Source: Clostridiaceae bacterium
GTDB taxonomy: Bacteria; Bacillota; Clostridia; DSM-8532
DNA length: 64,000 nt
Direction of reading: 5' to 3'
NCBI GenBank assembly: GCA_012521705.1
Contig: JAAYLX010000039.1
Location: forward strand, 24,975-88,974
Under the pieces are notes generated by a model that was not told the origin of the DNA, did no database searches, and saw only the letters and a program-made list of their open reading frames with translations. Positions within the stretch are counted from its first letter, which is position 1. Every line of letters starts with the position of its first letter. This document shows, piece by piece, positions 9,395-19,740 of this stretch. Position numbers and translations under genes: made by a program.

Positions 9395-10402
9395 ATGGCA
9401 GTTATTTCTATTATTGGCGCGGGCAGCTGGGGAACCGCCTTGTCAATACTGTTATCCAATAACGGGCATAAGGTCCGGGTTTGGTCTATTTACCAGAAAG
9501 AAGTGGATATGATTCTTGAAACAAGGGAGAATAAGGACAAGCTGCCCGGAGTCAGGGTGCCTGAATCCGTTGAATTTACAACCGATATTGAATATTGCCT
9601 TAAAGACCACGATTTTATTGTAGTTGTGGTTCCGTCCCAGACAGTCAGGGAAACCTGCAGACGCCTTTCTCCTTATGTTTCACGGGATGACATTATTGTT
9701 ATGTGTTCCAAGGGGCTCGAAGAAAAAACAGGTCAGAGGCTTAGTGAGGTAGTGTTAAGTGAGCTTCCCGGTGTTGGCTATGTCGCGCTTTACGGCCCGA
9801 GCCATGCAGAGGAAGTGGCTATAGGTACTCCCACTACTCTGGTGGCTTTTTCTGAGGATATTGAACTTGCAATGAAAGTTCAGGACGTATTTATGTCGCC
9901 AAATTTCAGGGTGTATACCGGTACGGATGTTATTGGAGCCGAGATAGGTTCCGCCCTTAAAAATGTTATCGCTCTTTGTGCCGGAATTTGTGACGGGCTC
10001 GGTTATGGTGACAACAGCAAAGCTGCCCTCATGACCCGCGGCATTACTGAAATTGCCCGTCTGGGAACTAAAATGGGAGCCAAGCCCAATACTTTTTCAG
10101 GTCTTACCGGAATAGGGGACCTTATTGTTACCTGTACCAGCAGACACAGCAGAAACAGGCGTGCAGGTTACCTTATCGGCCAGGGATACACACTTGAAGA
10201 AGCTCAGGAAGAAGTAAAAATGGTTGTGGAGGGAGTTTCGGCCTGCCGTGCAGCCAAGGAACTGGCTGATAAATATCAGGTGAATATGCCCATAATACAG
10301 GAAGCCTACAGTATCCTGTTTGAAAATAAGAACTGCCGTGATGCGGTTTATGAGCTCATGACCCGCAGCCGGAAACATGAGTCGGAAGATACGGGCTGGT
10401 AA
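9395..10402 (+). CDS. gpsA: Glycerol-3-phosphate dehydrogenase [NAD(P)+]
   Basis: GpsA reduces dihydroxyacetone phosphate to sn-glycerol-3-phosphate for phospholipid synthesis. The Rossmann loop IGAGSWGTAL starts near residue 5, the catalytic lysine region is EIGSALKNVIALCAG, and the C-terminal signature includes TRGITEIARLG and GLTGIGDLIVTCTS. I chose the ATG at 9395, with AAAGGA 8 bases upstream and MAVISIIGAG directly after it; the track start is an upstream TTG in AT-rich DNA. That gives 335 residues, normal for GpsA. It converges on glgD across a shared terminator. Confidence 0.95.
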   Translation: MAVISIIGAGSWGTALSILLSNNGHKVRVWSIYQKEVDMILETRENKDKLPGVRVPESVEFTTDIEYCLKDHDFIVVVVPSQTVRETCRRLSPYVSRDDIIVMCSKGLEEKTGQRLSEVVLSELPGVGYVALYGPSHAEEVAIGTPTTLVAFSEDIELAMKVQDVFMSPNFRVYTGTDVIGAEIGSALKNVIALCAGICDGLGYGDNSKAALMTRGITEIARLGTKMGAKPNTFSGLTGIGDLIVTCTSRHSRNRRAGYLIGQGYTLEEAQEEVKMVVEGVSACRAAKELADKYQVNMPIIQEAYSILFENKNCRDAVYELMTRSRKHESEDTGW

Positions 10403-10466
10403 ACTGGTCCGGCTTTTTGGTTTATTTTAGTTGGACTTAAAGTTTATTTAGTATAAGGGATATAAA

Positions 10467-10494
10467 AAGGGCAAGTGATTTTCCACTTGCCCTT
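10467..10494. terminator. Bidirectional terminator between gpsA and glgD
   Basis: An 11-bp perfect stem AAGGGCAAGTG / CACTTGCCCTT with loop ATTTTC. The T-run is better on the minus strand (CCCTTTTTATA), so it is strongest for glgD. Confidence 0.8.
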
Positions 10495-10508
10495 GATATT
10501 TATCCTGA

Positions 10509-11630
10509 TTATACCTTAACTTTTTTACCTACTATGAGCGGCCATTCCGAATCACCTTTCAGAACCTTGCCTGCAGAGATTTTCACGGCTTTATCCAGAA
10601 TGCAGTATTGCATGTCAACATCCGGTCCTACTTCAGAACCCTGCATGATAAGACAGTCTTTGATTTTAGCGCCCTTCATTACCCGTACTCCGCGGAAGAG
10701 GACTGAGTTTTCAACCTCGCCTTCAATTATGCATCCATCCGCAATTATTGAATTGCGTACTTTAGCTTCTGAATTGTATTTTGCAGGCGGCTCGTCCTTA
10801 ACTTTGGTAAATATCTTCCTGCGGTCCATCAGAAGCTCCTGCCTTACTTTGGGGTTGAGAAGCTCCATATTGGTTCTGTAGTACAACTGTATTGTACTGA
10901 ACGGACGCCAATATCCGTTGAACATATATGCATAGATCTTCAATGTGTCAAGCTGCCTCAAAATGATATCGGTTACAAATTCGGAATATCCCTTTGATAC
11001 GCTGTCCTGCAATAAATCAATAAGGAATGTGCGTTTTACAATATACACTCCCATGGAAGCGATACTGCTCTTAGGTTTGAGGGGTTTTTCCATAAAGTTG
11101 TAGATGCGCTTGTTTTCATCGAATTCCACAATGCCCATGCGCTTCTGGTCTTCTATTGAAAAATCACTCATATCTCTGCAGCATACTGTAATATCTGCTC
11201 CGGTTTCAATATGCTGTTCAAGCATGGGAGTATAGTCCATGTTGTAGATAGCATATCCCTGGCCGATAAGTACATATTCCTCATCGCTTCTCTCCAGGAA
11301 GGTTATATTGTTATACATGGCGTCGGCTGTGCCTTTATACCAACCGGTACCGAATTCGGAGAGATAGGGAGGGAAGATGAACAGGCCTTCATTTTTTCTG
11401 TCCAGGTCCCATTCTTTTCCTGAGCCCAGATGGTCCATCAAAGAACGGATATTGTATTGGGTTATTACACCTACATTTATGATTCCTGAATTAACCATAT
11501 TGGACAGAACAAAATCTATCGCCCTGTACTTTCCTCCGAAAGGCACTGCTGCTATGGATCTTTCCAGGGAAAGTTCCTTCAGCCTGTTGTTCATTCCGTC
11601 TGTCAAAATTATTCCCATTGTTGATTTCAT
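10509..11630 (-). CDS. glgD: Glucose-1-phosphate adenylyltransferase, GlgD regulatory-type subunit
   Basis: GlgD is the partner of GlgC in ADP-glucose synthesis for glycogen in Firmicutes. The 373 residues have the nucleotidyltransferase fold ([20 protein letters not shown]) and a left-handed beta-helix C-terminus ([22 protein letters not shown]). The loop that binds nucleotide in GlgC, AGGQGSRL, is replaced by TDGMNNRL, as expected of a subunit with little catalysis of its own. Its ATG overlaps the glgC stop as ATGA, so the two are translationally coupled. The terminator lies directly downstream. Confidence 0.94.
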   Translation of the reverse strand: MKSTMGIILTDGMNNRLKELSLERSIAAVPFGGKYRAIDFVLSNMVNSGIINVGVITQYNIRSLMDHLGSGKEWDLDRKNEGLFIFPPYLSEFGTGWYKGTADAMYNNITFLERSDEEYVLIGQGYAIYNMDYTPMLEQHIETGADITVCCRDMSDFSIEDQKRMGIVEFDENKRIYNFMEKPLKPKSSIASMGVYIVKRTFLIDLLQDSVSKGYSEFVTDIILRQLDTLKIYAYMFNGYWRPFSTIQLYYRTNMELLNPKVRQELLMDRRKIFTKVKDEPPAKYNSEAKVRNSIIADGCIIEGEVENSVLFRGVRVMKGAKIKDCLIMQGSEVGPDVDMQYCILDKAVKISAGKVLKGDSEWPLIVGKKVKV

Positions 11631-12907
11631 GAATTTTCATCCCCTTTCATCACAAACCCGCCGGAAGGTATTACATTGGTTGAGAAATCGTGGGGGGTAA
11701 TATAGTTGTCTATTACTACGTTCTTTCCTAATACCGTATTGTTGGGAACGACAGTATTCGAACCGATAACGGTTATGTCACAGTTATAGACTTTAGGATT
11801 ATATGTGCTCGGTGCAAACTCACCTTCCCCGGTCTTTACATTGTTGCCGATAACACTGTTTTCACCCACGATGGTGTACCTGATCTCGGAGTTGGCACCT
11901 ATCAGTGTATCAGACATTATTATGGAATTCTCAACAACGGTGTCTTTATTTATAGTTACACCGGGGAAAATAACTGAATTGCGCACTGTTCCGTAAATCA
12001 TACATCCTTCAGCGATAACCGATGTTTCCACATGGCCTGTGTCGCTGATGAAATGAGCTGGATATATGGGATTGGGAGAGAAGATTCTCCAGTAAGGATC
12101 GAACATATTGAAATCCGGAACACGCTCGGTAAGGTTCATTTGGGATTCCCAGAAGGTCTTTATGGTACCGACGTCTCTCCAATACCCTTCAAATCTGTAA
12201 GCGATAAGTTTCTTCCCGTCATCGAGCATGGCAGGTATTATGTTTCGACCGAAATCATGGTTTGAATCGCATTTTACATGGTCATTTATCAGGTATTCCC
12301 TTAAAAGCTCCCAGGTAAATATATAGATTCCCATTGAGGCAAGGGTGCTCTTTGGATTCTGGGGCTTTTCTTCGAACTCAATAATATTTCCCTCACCATC
12401 GGTGTTCATAATTCCATATCGACTGGCCTCTTCATAAGGTACATCAATTACTGAAATGGTGGCATCAGCTTTTCTGGCTTTGTGTTCTTCAAGCATTTTG
12501 GCATAATTCATCTTGTAAACGTGGTCACCTGAAAGGATGATTACATACTTGGGATTCATTTCGTCCACATAGTGAATGTTCTGGAAAACAGCATCTGCTG
12601 TGCCTGAATACCATTCGCCACGTTCAGTCTTCATGTAGGGGGCAAGAATTGTTACGCCGCCATTCATTCTATCCAGGTCCCAGGGTTTGCCTATTCCTAT
12701 ATGCTTATTCAGTTGCAGAGGCTGATACTGAGTAAGTACACCTATGGTGTCGATTCCTGAGTTGATGCAATTACTTAAAGTGAAATCAATAATGCGGTAT
12801 TTGCCGCCATAGAGCACGGCAGGCTTGGCGAGGTTCTTAGTGAGTACACCAAGACGGCTGCCTTGTCCGCCAGCAAGAAGAAGAGCGATAATTTCTTTAC
12901 GTATCAT
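11627..12907 (-). CDS. glgC: Glucose-1-phosphate adenylyltransferase, catalytic subunit
   Basis: GlgC makes ADP-glucose and PPi from glucose-1-phosphate and ATP, the committed step of glycogen synthesis. [20 protein letters not shown] near residue 10 is the nucleotide loop, [10 protein letters not shown] is near the metal-binding aspartate, EEKPQNPKS is the sugar-phosphate site, and a beta-helix of hexapeptide-like repeats ends the protein. I chose the ATG at 12907, which has GGAGGAATTG just upstream and starts [14 protein letters not shown]. The track start adds 20 residues. The result is 426 residues. Its product PPi could feed the pyrophosphatase encoded at the left edge. Confidence 0.95.
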   Translation of the reverse strand: MIRKEIIALLLAGGQGSRLGVLTKNLAKPAVLYGGKYRIIDFTLSNCINSGIDTIGVLTQYQPLQLNKHIGIGKPWDLDRMNGGVTILAPYMKTERGEWYSGTADAVFQNIHYVDEMNPKYVIILSGDHVYKMNYAKMLEEHKARKADATISVIDVPYEEASRYGIMNTDGEGNIIEFEEKPQNPKSTLASMGIYIFTWELLREYLINDHVKCDSNHDFGRNIIPAMLDDGKKLIAYRFEGYWRDVGTIKTFWESQMNLTERVPDFNMFDPYWRIFSPNPIYPAHFISDTGHVETSVIAEGCMIYGTVRNSVIFPGVTINKDTVVENSIIMSDTLIGANSEIRYTIVGENSVIGNNVKTGEGEFAPSTYNPKVYNCDITVIGSNTVVPNNTVLGKNVVIDNYITPHDFSTNVIPSGGFVMKGDENS

Positions 12908-13002
12908 ACTCAATTCCTCCAAAAATTTCTTAATAATAATATACCTCCGAATCTCAGGATAAATCATAAGATTGGTGAAAAAATAACAGACTGAATATTT
13001 CT

Positions 13003-13029
13003 TGCATTTTTATGGATATATAGTATAAT
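13003..13029 (+). promoter_or_regulatory. Promoter of the dnaJ-like/clpB operon
   Basis: TTGCAT (13003-13008) and a consensus TATAAT (13024-13029) with 15-16 base spacing. The CtsR box begins 10 bases downstream, over the likely transcription start. Confidence 0.6.
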
Positions 13030-13039
13030 TAAAAAGAAA

Positions 13040-13056
13040 GGTCAAAGAAAGTCAAA
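13040..13056 (+). promoter_or_regulatory. CtsR operator (tandem heptad)
   Basis: GGTCAAA-GAA-AGTCAAA is a full match to the established CtsR direct-repeat consensus RGTCAAA-NAN-RGTCAAA. It lies just downstream of the -10 of a clpB operon, the standard position for heat-shock repression by CtsR. Confidence 0.88.
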
Positions 13057-13080
13057 CAACTATTTCCGAGGAGGTATGCA

Positions 13081-14019
13081 ATGAAATATCGTGATTATTA
13101 CGAGGTTTTGGGTTTGAGCAAAGACGCTTCCCAAGAGCAGATTAAAAAAGCTTACCGCAAACTTGCCAAAGCATACCATCCTGATGCAAATCCGGGCAAT
13201 AAAGAGGCTGAAGAAAAGTTCAAGGAAATAAATGAGGCTTATGAAGTTCTGGGTGATCCCGAGAAGCGTCGGAAATATGACCAGCTTGGCAGCAGGTTTA
13301 ATTTTGCCAACGGGTATGATTTTGACCCTTCCCAGTTTGGATTCAATACCCGGAATGCCCGTTATGAATTCAGGGGCTCAAGCGGGTTCAGCGACTTTTT
13401 TGATATGTTTTTTGGAAGCGGCGGAATTAACCTGGATGATTTATTTGGGATGGGCGACGCAGGCTTTAAACATAGAGGCTTTTCTTCGGGACATGCCTTT
13501 GCCCAAAAGGGCGAGGACATAGAAACAGAAATAAAGATTTCTGTTGCCGACGGAATAATGGGAAATGAAAAGCAAATTTCCATCAGAACTCCTTCCGGGA
13601 TGAAAAAACTGGCCATTAAAATTCCCCGGGGAATACAGCCTAACGGGAAAATCCGTTTGAAAGGCCAGGGCGGAAAAGGGAGAAACGGAGGGCCAGACGG
13701 AGATTTGCTGCTTGTTGTAAATTTCAAAGACGAAGATATAACTATCAATGGTACTGACTTGATACAGAAATTCGAAATAAAACCATGGACTGCGGCAGTT
13801 GGCGGGAAAGAGACAGTCACTACTCCCGACGGCAGGATAATTGTGTCGGTTCCCGCTGGAATCAGAAGCGGTGAAAGTATCAGGATTCCGGGAAAGGGGT
13901 ACCCCAACAGTATCGGAGGGCGCGGGGATCTGTACTTAAAGGTATCAATCAACAATCCCCCACACTTGAATGAGAAGCAGCTTGAATTATTTCGTAAACT
14001 CAAGGAACTTGATGGCTGA
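13081..14019 (+). CDS. DnaJ-class co-chaperone, CbpA-like (no zinc finger)
   Basis: A 312-residue J-domain protein. The J domain spans about residues 4-70 with HPD at 33-35. A Gly/Phe-rich stretch follows ([18 protein letters not shown]). Two DnaJ C-terminal beta domains run from about 140, including [20 protein letters not shown] and [19 protein letters not shown]. The CxxCxGxG zinc-finger repeats of DnaJ are absent, as in CbpA. It probably hands substrates to DnaK and, given its position 28 bases before clpB, to a DnaK-ClpB disaggregation system. GAGGAGGTATGCA precedes the ATG. Expected to be induced by heat through the CtsR box. Confidence 0.92.
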   Translation: MKYRDYYEVLGLSKDASQEQIKKAYRKLAKAYHPDANPGNKEAEEKFKEINEAYEVLGDPEKRRKYDQLGSRFNFANGYDFDPSQFGFNTRNARYEFRGSSGFSDFFDMFFGSGGINLDDLFGMGDAGFKHRGFSSGHAFAQKGEDIETEIKISVADGIMGNEKQISIRTPSGMKKLAIKIPRGIQPNGKIRLKGQGGKGRNGGPDGDLLLVVNFKDEDITINGTDLIQKFEIKPWTAAVGGKETVTTPDGRIIVSVPAGIRSGESIRIPGKGYPNSIGGRGDLYLKVSINNPPHLNEKQLELFRKLKELDG

Positions 14020-14047
14020 AGACTTACTTGCATGAGAGGTGATAAAA

Positions 14048-16636
14048 ATGAATCTGGATAGGTTTACAGAAAAGGCTCAGGAGTCGATTGTGCTGGCTCG
14101 TGAGCTTGCCATAAAAATGGATCAGCAGCAGGTTGATTCTGAACATCTGGCTTTGGCGCTGGTAGAACAGGAAGATGGCCTGATTCCCCGAATTTTATGG
14201 GTGCTGGGTGTTAATCCCGGCGATATCTCCCATCAGCTTAATCAGGAACTCGAACGCAGGCCGAAAATCTATGGAAGTGCTGCGACCGAAGTATACGCAA
14301 CCCGCCGCTTCAACCAGGCGCTTATTGTTGCCAAGGATGAAGCTAAGAAATTAAATGACGAGTATGTGAGCGTTGAACATATCTTCATGGCTTTAATAGC
14401 AGAGAGAAACGGATATACATCAAGCTTACTGAAAAACTATGGAGTAACTTATGATTCCTTTGTGGAAGCCGTGAAGAAAATTCGAGGCAATCAAAGGGTA
14501 ACAAGTCAGAACCCTGAAATGAATTACCAGGCTTTGGAGAAATACGGCCGTGATCTTGTGGAATTGGCAAGGCAGGGGAAACTTGATCCTGTAATAGGCA
14601 GGGATGCGGAAATAAGGCGTGTTATAAGAATATTATCCCGCAGGACCAAGAATAACCCTGTGCTTATCGGAGAACCCGGAGTAGGAAAAACCGCCATTGT
14701 TGAAGGACTTGCCCAGAGGATCCTTAAGGGGGATGTGCCCGACGGGCTGAAGAATAAAACTGTTTTTGCACTGGACATGGGAGCTTTGATTGCCGGAGCG
14801 AAATTCAGGGGTGAATTTGAAGAAAGGCTTAAAGCTGTCATCAAAGAAATTGAAGCTTCTGACGGTCAGATTATTCTTTTTATTGATGAAATTCATAATA
14901 TAGTCGGCGCGGGAAAGGCAGAAGGTGCCATGGACGCGGGCAACATACTGAAGCCAATGCTTGCCAGGGGTGAACTTCACTGCGTCGGGGCAACCACTTT
15001 GGATGAATACAGGAAGTATATCGAAAAGGACGCAGCCCTTGAAAGACGCTTCCAACCTGTCATGGTGGAACCGCCCACTGTTGAGGACACCATTTCCATT
15101 CTTCGCGGGCTCAAAGAGCGCTTTGAGATACACCACGGCGTTCGCATTACAGACGGAGCCATCATCGCCAGTGCTGTTCTTTCAAACAGGTATATCACAG
15201 ACAGATTTTTGCCTGACAAAGCAATTGACTTAATGGATGAGGCGGCAGCTATGTTAAGGACCGAAATAGACAGCATGCCTGCAGAGCTTGATGAAATAAT
15301 GCGACGAATCATGCAGCTTGAAATTGAACAGCAGGCTCTGAACAAGGAGAATGACAGGGGCTCCGAAGAACGACTTAAAGCCATAGAATCTGAATTGGCG
15401 CAGTTAAGGGATAAGGCCAATGAGATGAAAGCCCAGTGGGAACTTGAGAAAGAAAATATTAAGAAGGAGAAGGAACTAAAAGAAGAACTTGAAAATGTCA
15501 AACTCCAGATCCAGGAGGCTGAGAGAAACTACGACCTTGAAACACTCGCCAAGCTGAAATATGGAAAACTGCCCGCCCTTGAAGCATCTCTTGCGAAAGA
15601 AAAACAAATCCAGGCAAGGGACAGAATGCTTAAAGAGGCGGTTACCGAAAATGAAATAACAGAAATAATATCCAAGTGGACAGGCATACCTGTTACTAAA
15701 CTCCAGCAGGAAGAAAAGGAGAAGCTGTTGAATCTGGAGAAAATACTTCATGAGCGGGTTATAGGCCAGGATGAAGCCGTAACTGCCGTCTCGGATGCCG
15801 TCCTAAGGGCAAGGGCAGGATTGAAGGATATCAAGCGTCCCGTTGGTTCTTTTATTTTCCTGGGCCCCACAGGCGTAGGAAAGACTGAGCTTGCAAGAGC
15901 TTTGACAGAAGCCCTGTTTGATACCGAAGAAAATATGATCCGTTTTGACATGAGCGAATATATGGAAAAGCATTCTGTCGCAAAGCTTATCGGCGCGCCT
16001 CCCGGGTATGTGGGCTATGAAGAAGGCGGATTACTTACAGAGGCAGTCCGAAGAAGGCCATACAGCGTTATTCTGTTTGACGAAATAGAAAAAGCCCATC
16101 CGGATGTATTCAACATATTGCTCCAGATTATGGATGACGGAAGGCTTACAGACAGCAAGGGCAGGGTTGTCAACTTCAAGAATACTGTAATTATCATGAC
16201 CTCTAATATCGGAAGCCAATACCTCCTTGAAAAGGTTGGGGAAAAGGGGGTAATTGATGATGACGTCCGGGAAAATGTTCAAAGCGAGCTTCGTTATGTG
16301 TTCAGGCCTGAATTCCTTAACCGTACCGACGATATAGTCCTCTTTAAACCCCTGACCAGGCAGGAGGTAAAAGAAATAGTCAAGCTTGTATTAAAGTCAT
16401 TGTCATCAAGACTCGCAGAAAAAGATATGGACATCGAATACACTGATAAAGCGCTGGATTATATTGTTGACGAAGGATGGAATCCGGAATTTGGAGCAAG
16501 GCCAATTAAGCGATTCGTGCAAAAGCATGTGGAGACCGAATTGGGCAGGCTGCTTATTAAAGGTGACATTGAAACAGGTGACACGGTGCTGGTGGACGCG
16601 GATGAGAACGGTCTTGTTATAAGCAGGAAGGCGTGA
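14048..16636 (+). CDS. clpB: ATP-dependent disaggregase ClpB
   Basis: ClpB is a hexameric AAA+ machine that threads proteins out of aggregates with DnaK. An N-terminal Clp domain (residues 1-150) is followed by AAA-1 with GEPGVGKT near 206. A long coiled-coil M domain covers about 410-525 ([25 protein letters not shown]). AAA-2 has GPTGVGKT near 605. A Clp C-terminal domain ends the protein. The M domain separates it from ClpA/ClpX, and the length of 862 is typical. I chose the ATG at 14048, 7 bases after GAGAGGT, not the GTG at 14039. It is the second gene of a CtsR-boxed operon. Confidence 0.97.
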   Translation: MNLDRFTEKAQESIVLARELAIKMDQQQVDSEHLALALVEQEDGLIPRILWVLGVNPGDISHQLNQELERRPKIYGSAATEVYATRRFNQALIVAKDEAKKLNDEYVSVEHIFMALIAERNGYTSSLLKNYGVTYDSFVEAVKKIRGNQRVTSQNPEMNYQALEKYGRDLVELARQGKLDPVIGRDAEIRRVIRILSRRTKNNPVLIGEPGVGKTAIVEGLAQRILKGDVPDGLKNKTVFALDMGALIAGAKFRGEFEERLKAVIKEIEASDGQIILFIDEIHNIVGAGKAEGAMDAGNILKPMLARGELHCVGATTLDEYRKYIEKDAALERRFQPVMVEPPTVEDTISILRGLKERFEIHHGVRITDGAIIASAVLSNRYITDRFLPDKAIDLMDEAAAMLRTEIDSMPAELDEIMRRIMQLEIEQQALNKENDRGSEERLKAIESELAQLRDKANEMKAQWELEKENIKKEKELKEELENVKLQIQEAERNYDLETLAKLKYGKLPALEASLAKEKQIQARDRMLKEAVTENEITEIISKWTGIPVTKLQQEEKEKLLNLEKILHERVIGQDEAVTAVSDAVLRARAGLKDIKRPVGSFIFLGPTGVGKTELARALTEALFDTEENMIRFDMSEYMEKHSVAKLIGAPPGYVGYEEGGLLTEAVRRRPYSVILFDEIEKAHPDVFNILLQIMDDGRLTDSKGRVVNFKNTVIIMTSNIGSQYLLEKVGEKGVIDDDVRENVQSELRYVFRPEFLNRTDDIVLFKPLTRQEVKEIVKLVLKSLSSRLAEKDMDIEYTDKALDYIVDEGWNPEFGARPIKRFVQKHVETELGRLLIKGDIETGDTVLVDADENGLVISRKA

Positions 16637-16731
16637 TACGGTATTGGGCAGCGAAACATGCCATTTTAGAAAAAGCAGGAGATACCTGAGCCGGGTGATG
16701 GCTTACCGAATTCGCAAAAAAGGCAAATTAA

Positions 16732-16752
16732 AAGGAGAGCCAAGCTCTCCTT
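16732..16752. terminator. Terminator between clpB and the zinc-ribbon gene
   Basis: A 9-bp stem AAGGAGAGC / GCTCTCCTT with loop CAA. On the minus strand it is followed by TTAATTT (weak T-run). It probably ends both the zinc-ribbon transcript and clpB. Confidence 0.6.
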
Positions 16753-16761
16753 AAATTTTAA

Positions 16762-16932
16762 TTAATAATTCTGCCCTCTGAAATTATTCCTGCGCTGTTT
16801 TCTTGCTTTTCTGCAAGCTGGGCATCTCTGTGGTTCGTTTTCAAACCCTTTTTCCTTGTAGAATTCCTGTTCACCAGTGGTGAAAACAAATTCTGCGCCG
16901 CAATCTTTACATGATAAAGTTTTGTCAGCCAT
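16762..16932 (-). CDS. 56-aa zinc-ribbon protein
   Basis: Too short for the ORF track, which shows an overlapping shadow (16758-17018) instead. The reverse complement from the ATG at 16932 reads MADKTLSCKDCGAEFVFTTG and continues to RKQRRNNFRGQNY. Two CxxC pairs (CKDC and CPAC) are about 27 residues apart and form a classic treble-clef/zinc-ribbon, followed by a basic tail. GGAGG lies about 8 bases upstream of the ATG. This matches the small family of probable zinc-binding proteins common in Clostridia. Its function is unknown; RNA or ribosome contact is a guess from the basic tail. Confidence 0.85.
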   Translation of the reverse strand: MADKTLSCKDCGAEFVFTTGEQEFYKEKGFENEPQRCPACRKARKQRRNNFRGQNY

Positions 16933-17265
16933 GATTTCCTTAATCCTCCCTTAGTTTTCTGGATATACATATCTTGACTTGACCCTTGATCCTGAAAACC
17001 GGAGAGGGTATAAGGCAAATAGTATAATCCATTGGAAATTACTTATCTGTAGTATAGCATGAATAAATAAAAAAACAAGTATACATAGAAAATTTTGTAT
17101 AAAAATCATTTGTGAACCGGGTTTGCCGATATTTTATACGGGAAATATAATACTGTACAACCTTATTTGTTTGTCTTCGAACCATATAGTTATAGATGGT
17201 TCTACTTTTCCAATTCATGAGTGCATGGTAGAATTAGGTTAGAAAAAGATATGGAGGTTGGCTCG

Positions 17266-17691
17266 ATGCCGAAAAACAGCGATATGGGTCCATATAGTCC
17301 TGAGGAACTAATAAAATTGGCTTTAAAAGCAAAGGATAATGCTTATGTACCATATTCCCAATTCCATGTCGGGGCAGCCCTTGTTGCAGATGACGGCAAA
17401 GTATATACGGGATGCAATGTGGAGAATTCGTCCTACGGTGCTACCATATGCGCAGAACGCTCTGCAATTGTAAAGGCTGTGTCTGAAGGGGCAAAGAAAA
17501 TCAGGGAAATTGCAGTGGTAAGTGACAGTGACAAGTATACAATACCCTGTGCAATATGTCTTCAGGTCATGAGTGAATTCTGCGAAGCGGATATGAAATT
17601 GCATCTGGCAAATAACAAAGGCGAGTACAGAACTTATGACTTCAAGGATCTTCTTCCGACTCCTTTCAATTTGTCGGAGCAGACTCACTGA
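17266..17691 (+). CDS. cdd: Cytidine deaminase
   Basis: Cdd deaminates cytidine and deoxycytidine to uridine forms in pyrimidine salvage. The zinc site is formed by ICAERSA and PCAICLQVMSEF (one Cys, then PCxxC), with the catalytic Glu in CAE. YSQFHVGAAL and GCNVENSSYG are substrate-side motifs. I chose the ATG at 17266 because GGAGG lies 8 bases upstream; the track start is a GTG 45 bases earlier. The protein is 141 residues. It precedes era and recO, a gene order often seen in Firmicutes. An inverted repeat GAACCAT-N10-ATGGTTC (17179-17202) lies upstream. Confidence 0.94.
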   Translation: MPKNSDMGPYSPEELIKLALKAKDNAYVPYSQFHVGAALVADDGKVYTGCNVENSSYGATICAERSAIVKAVSEGAKKIREIAVVSDSDKYTIPCAICLQVMSEFCEADMKLHLANNKGEYRTYDFKDLLPTPFNLSEQTH

Positions 17692-17768
17692 ACCAGGGAA
17701 ACAAGGTTAAGCTAAGTATTATGAAACTTGCGAAATTTATATAAAGAAACAGAGGGAGTAAGAAAAAT

Positions 17769-18674
17769 ATGGCATTTAAGTCCGGATTTGTTACTATTAT
17801 AGGCAGGCCAAATGTCGGGAAATCTACTTTATTAAACCTTCTGACAGGAGAAAAAATTGCTATCATTTCGAAGAAACCGCAAACCACCCGGCATAATATC
17901 CGCACCATAGTAACCACCGACAATTATCAGATGGTTTTTGTGGACACACCCGGCATACACAAACCCAGGAACAAACTGGGTCAGTATATGATGCAGCAGG
18001 CATACAGTGCTTTTGAAGACATGGACGTGATAGTTTACCTTGTGGATGCAAAGGACAAGAGCATTGGTCCGGTTGATTCCATGATTATAGAAGAGCTCGG
18101 CAAAACATCAACTCCTGTAATTTTGCTTATCAACAAGGTTGATCTGGTTGAAAAGGAGAGAATACTTCCTTTGATAGCCGAGTACAGCCAGGCATACGAT
18201 TTCAAAGAGATTATTCCCATAAGTGCCATAAAGGGTGAAGACAAGGATAAAGTCCTGTCCGCTATTGAGAAGTATTTGCCTGAAGGTGAGAAGTTTTATC
18301 CCGATGATATGTTGACCGACCAGACCGAAAAAGTACTTGCCCAGGAACTTATACGGGAAAAACTCCTTAATCTTCTGGATGAGGAAGTTCCCCATGGCAT
18401 CGGCGTTGAGGTAATCGGCTTCAAGGAGCAGGAGGAGAAAAATCTTCTGGAGATTGACGCCAACATTTACTGCGAAAAGGAATCCCATAAAGGTATTGTA
18501 ATTGGAAAAGGCGGATCAATGCTTAAAAAAGCAGGTACCATGGCCCGGGAGGACATGGAACGTCTTTTTGGCGCAAAAGTTAACCTGAAGCTATGGGTGA
18601 AAGTCAAGGACGACTGGAGAAACAGCGATTTCATGCTCAACGAGCTTGGATATAAGAAGAATTCACGGGATTAA
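17769..18674 (+). CDS. era: Ribosome-assembly GTPase Era
   Basis: Era binds the 3' end of 16S rRNA and helps 30S assembly. The G domain shows GRPNVGKS near residues 11-18, DTPGIHKP (G3) and NKVD (G4). A C-terminal KH domain carries GIVIGKGGSMLKKAG. The 301 residues are standard. GAGGGAGTAAG precedes the ATG. It is the middle gene of cdd-era-recO, with 3 bases to recO. Confidence 0.96.
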   Translation: MAFKSGFVTIIGRPNVGKSTLLNLLTGEKIAIISKKPQTTRHNIRTIVTTDNYQMVFVDTPGIHKPRNKLGQYMMQQAYSAFEDMDVIVYLVDAKDKSIGPVDSMIIEELGKTSTPVILLINKVDLVEKERILPLIAEYSQAYDFKEIIPISAIKGEDKDKVLSAIEKYLPEGEKFYPDDMLTDQTEKVLAQELIREKLLNLLDEEVPHGIGVEVIGFKEQEEKNLLEIDANIYCEKESHKGIVIGKGGSMLKKAGTMAREDMERLFGAKVNLKLWVKVKDDWRNSDFMLNELGYKKNSRD

Positions 18675-18677
18675 GGT

Positions 18678-19415
18678 ATGGCTATTATTAAAACAAAAGG
18701 TCTCATTATCAGAGAAAATCCTTACAACGATACCGACAAAATGCTGACCATTCTGACAGAAAATCTGGGCAAAGTTTCAGTATCGGCCAGAAACTCAAGA
18801 AAAGGCGGGAGCCGTTCTTCCTACGGGACACAGGTATTGACTTATGGCGAATATGTTCTGTTCAGGGGAAAAGATTTTTACTTTTTGAATGGTTGTGATG
18901 TAATAACTAACTTTTATGATCTTTCCTCTGATATTGAGACTTTTACATACGCTGCCCATATGATTGACATGGCTGAAGATGCCTGCATTGATTCCAGTTC
19001 GGCGGAACAGGTCCTGATTCTTCTGCTTCATGGCCTTAACGCTCTTAGAAAAAAGAGAAATCCCCTTCTGATTTCTTCAATTTTTGCTTTAAAGCTTACG
19101 CATATTATAGGATACCCTCCTTATGTCTCAAGTTGCGTATCCTGCAATACCAGAGAAATGGAAGAAATCAGCTTTAGTTTTGATAAATGTGGTTTTGTGT
19201 GTGAAAAGTGCGCAAAGGGTGACAGCCAGAGCATAAAAATCGGAAACGGCGTAGCCAAAGCAATATTGTACGTTTTATGTACCGATAGCGGCGGAGTTTA
19301 TAATTTTAATCTTTCAGAAGAGAATCTGAAGATTTTTTCAAAAATTACGTTAAAATATATTGAACAGCGTATGGAGAAGCAATACAAAAAACTTGAATTC
19401 TTAAATGAACTTTAA
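18678..19415 (+). CDS. recO: DNA repair protein RecO
   Basis: RecO loads RecA onto SSB-coated single-stranded DNA together with RecR. The N-terminal OB fold starts KTKGLIIRENPYNDTDKML. The middle holds a four-cysteine zinc site, CVSCN..FVCEKC, near residues 153-180. Its 245 residues are usual. The ATG lies 3 bases after the era stop, so it is co-translated with era. Confidence 0.94.
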   Translation: MAIIKTKGLIIRENPYNDTDKMLTILTENLGKVSVSARNSRKGGSRSSYGTQVLTYGEYVLFRGKDFYFLNGCDVITNFYDLSSDIETFTYAAHMIDMAEDACIDSSSAEQVLILLLHGLNALRKKRNPLLISSIFALKLTHIIGYPPYVSSCVSCNTREMEEISFSFDKCGFVCEKCAKGDSQSIKIGNGVAKAILYVLCTDSGGVYNFNLSEENLKIFSKITLKYIEQRMEKQYKKLEFLNEL

Positions 19416-19427
19416 CGGGGGTCTAAG

Positions 19428-19709
19428 ATGGAGCATTTATTCAGTTCAGGGGAAGTACTCTACAAGAAGAACCAAAAAGAGTTGAAAGAAGGGCTTTTCA
19501 TTGGAGAAAAGCTGAAACATCCGGATGAAATATCACCTGATTCCTGGTATGTATGCAAAGGAACTTTGAATGGTGAGAATTCCGAACTCAGGTTTACGGT
19601 GCATGAAGATGAATTGGAGAGTATTAAATTGCGCCATAGATTGGGCATTTTGATGCAATCCGATGTATTTCAGGCCAGATGGGGAAAATATGAAATCTCT
19701 CTGGCATAG
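19428..19709 (+). CDS. Uncharacterised 93-aa protein downstream of recO
   Basis: I do not recognise this family. It is an acidic/basic soluble protein with no signal peptide or membrane segment and a single cysteine. It starts 12 bases after recO with GGGGGTC upstream of the ATG, and is followed 31 bases later by the AlbA_2 gene, so it is probably part of the same transcript. Codon use looks like the neighbours, which supports a real gene. Function unknown. Confidence 0.7.
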   Translation: MEHLFSSGEVLYKKNQKELKEGLFIGEKLKHPDEISPDSWYVCKGTLNGENSELRFTVHEDELESIKLRHRLGILMQSDVFQARWGKYEISLA

Positions 19710-19740
19710 AATATAAAGAGCCAATACTGGGGGCATTTTA

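Noticed and set aside
13362-14033. Minus-strand 223-aa ORF
   Set aside because: Antisense to the DnaJ-like gene; Pro/Ser-rich shadow of Gly-rich coding sequence.
14977-15501. Minus-strand Ser/Phe-rich ORF
   Set aside because: Antisense of the clpB coiled coil; composition artefact.
16758-17018. Minus-strand 86-aa ORF of the track
   Set aside because: Overlaps the 56-aa zinc-ribbon gene in another frame; only the zinc-ribbon frame has two CxxC pairs and a ribosome site.
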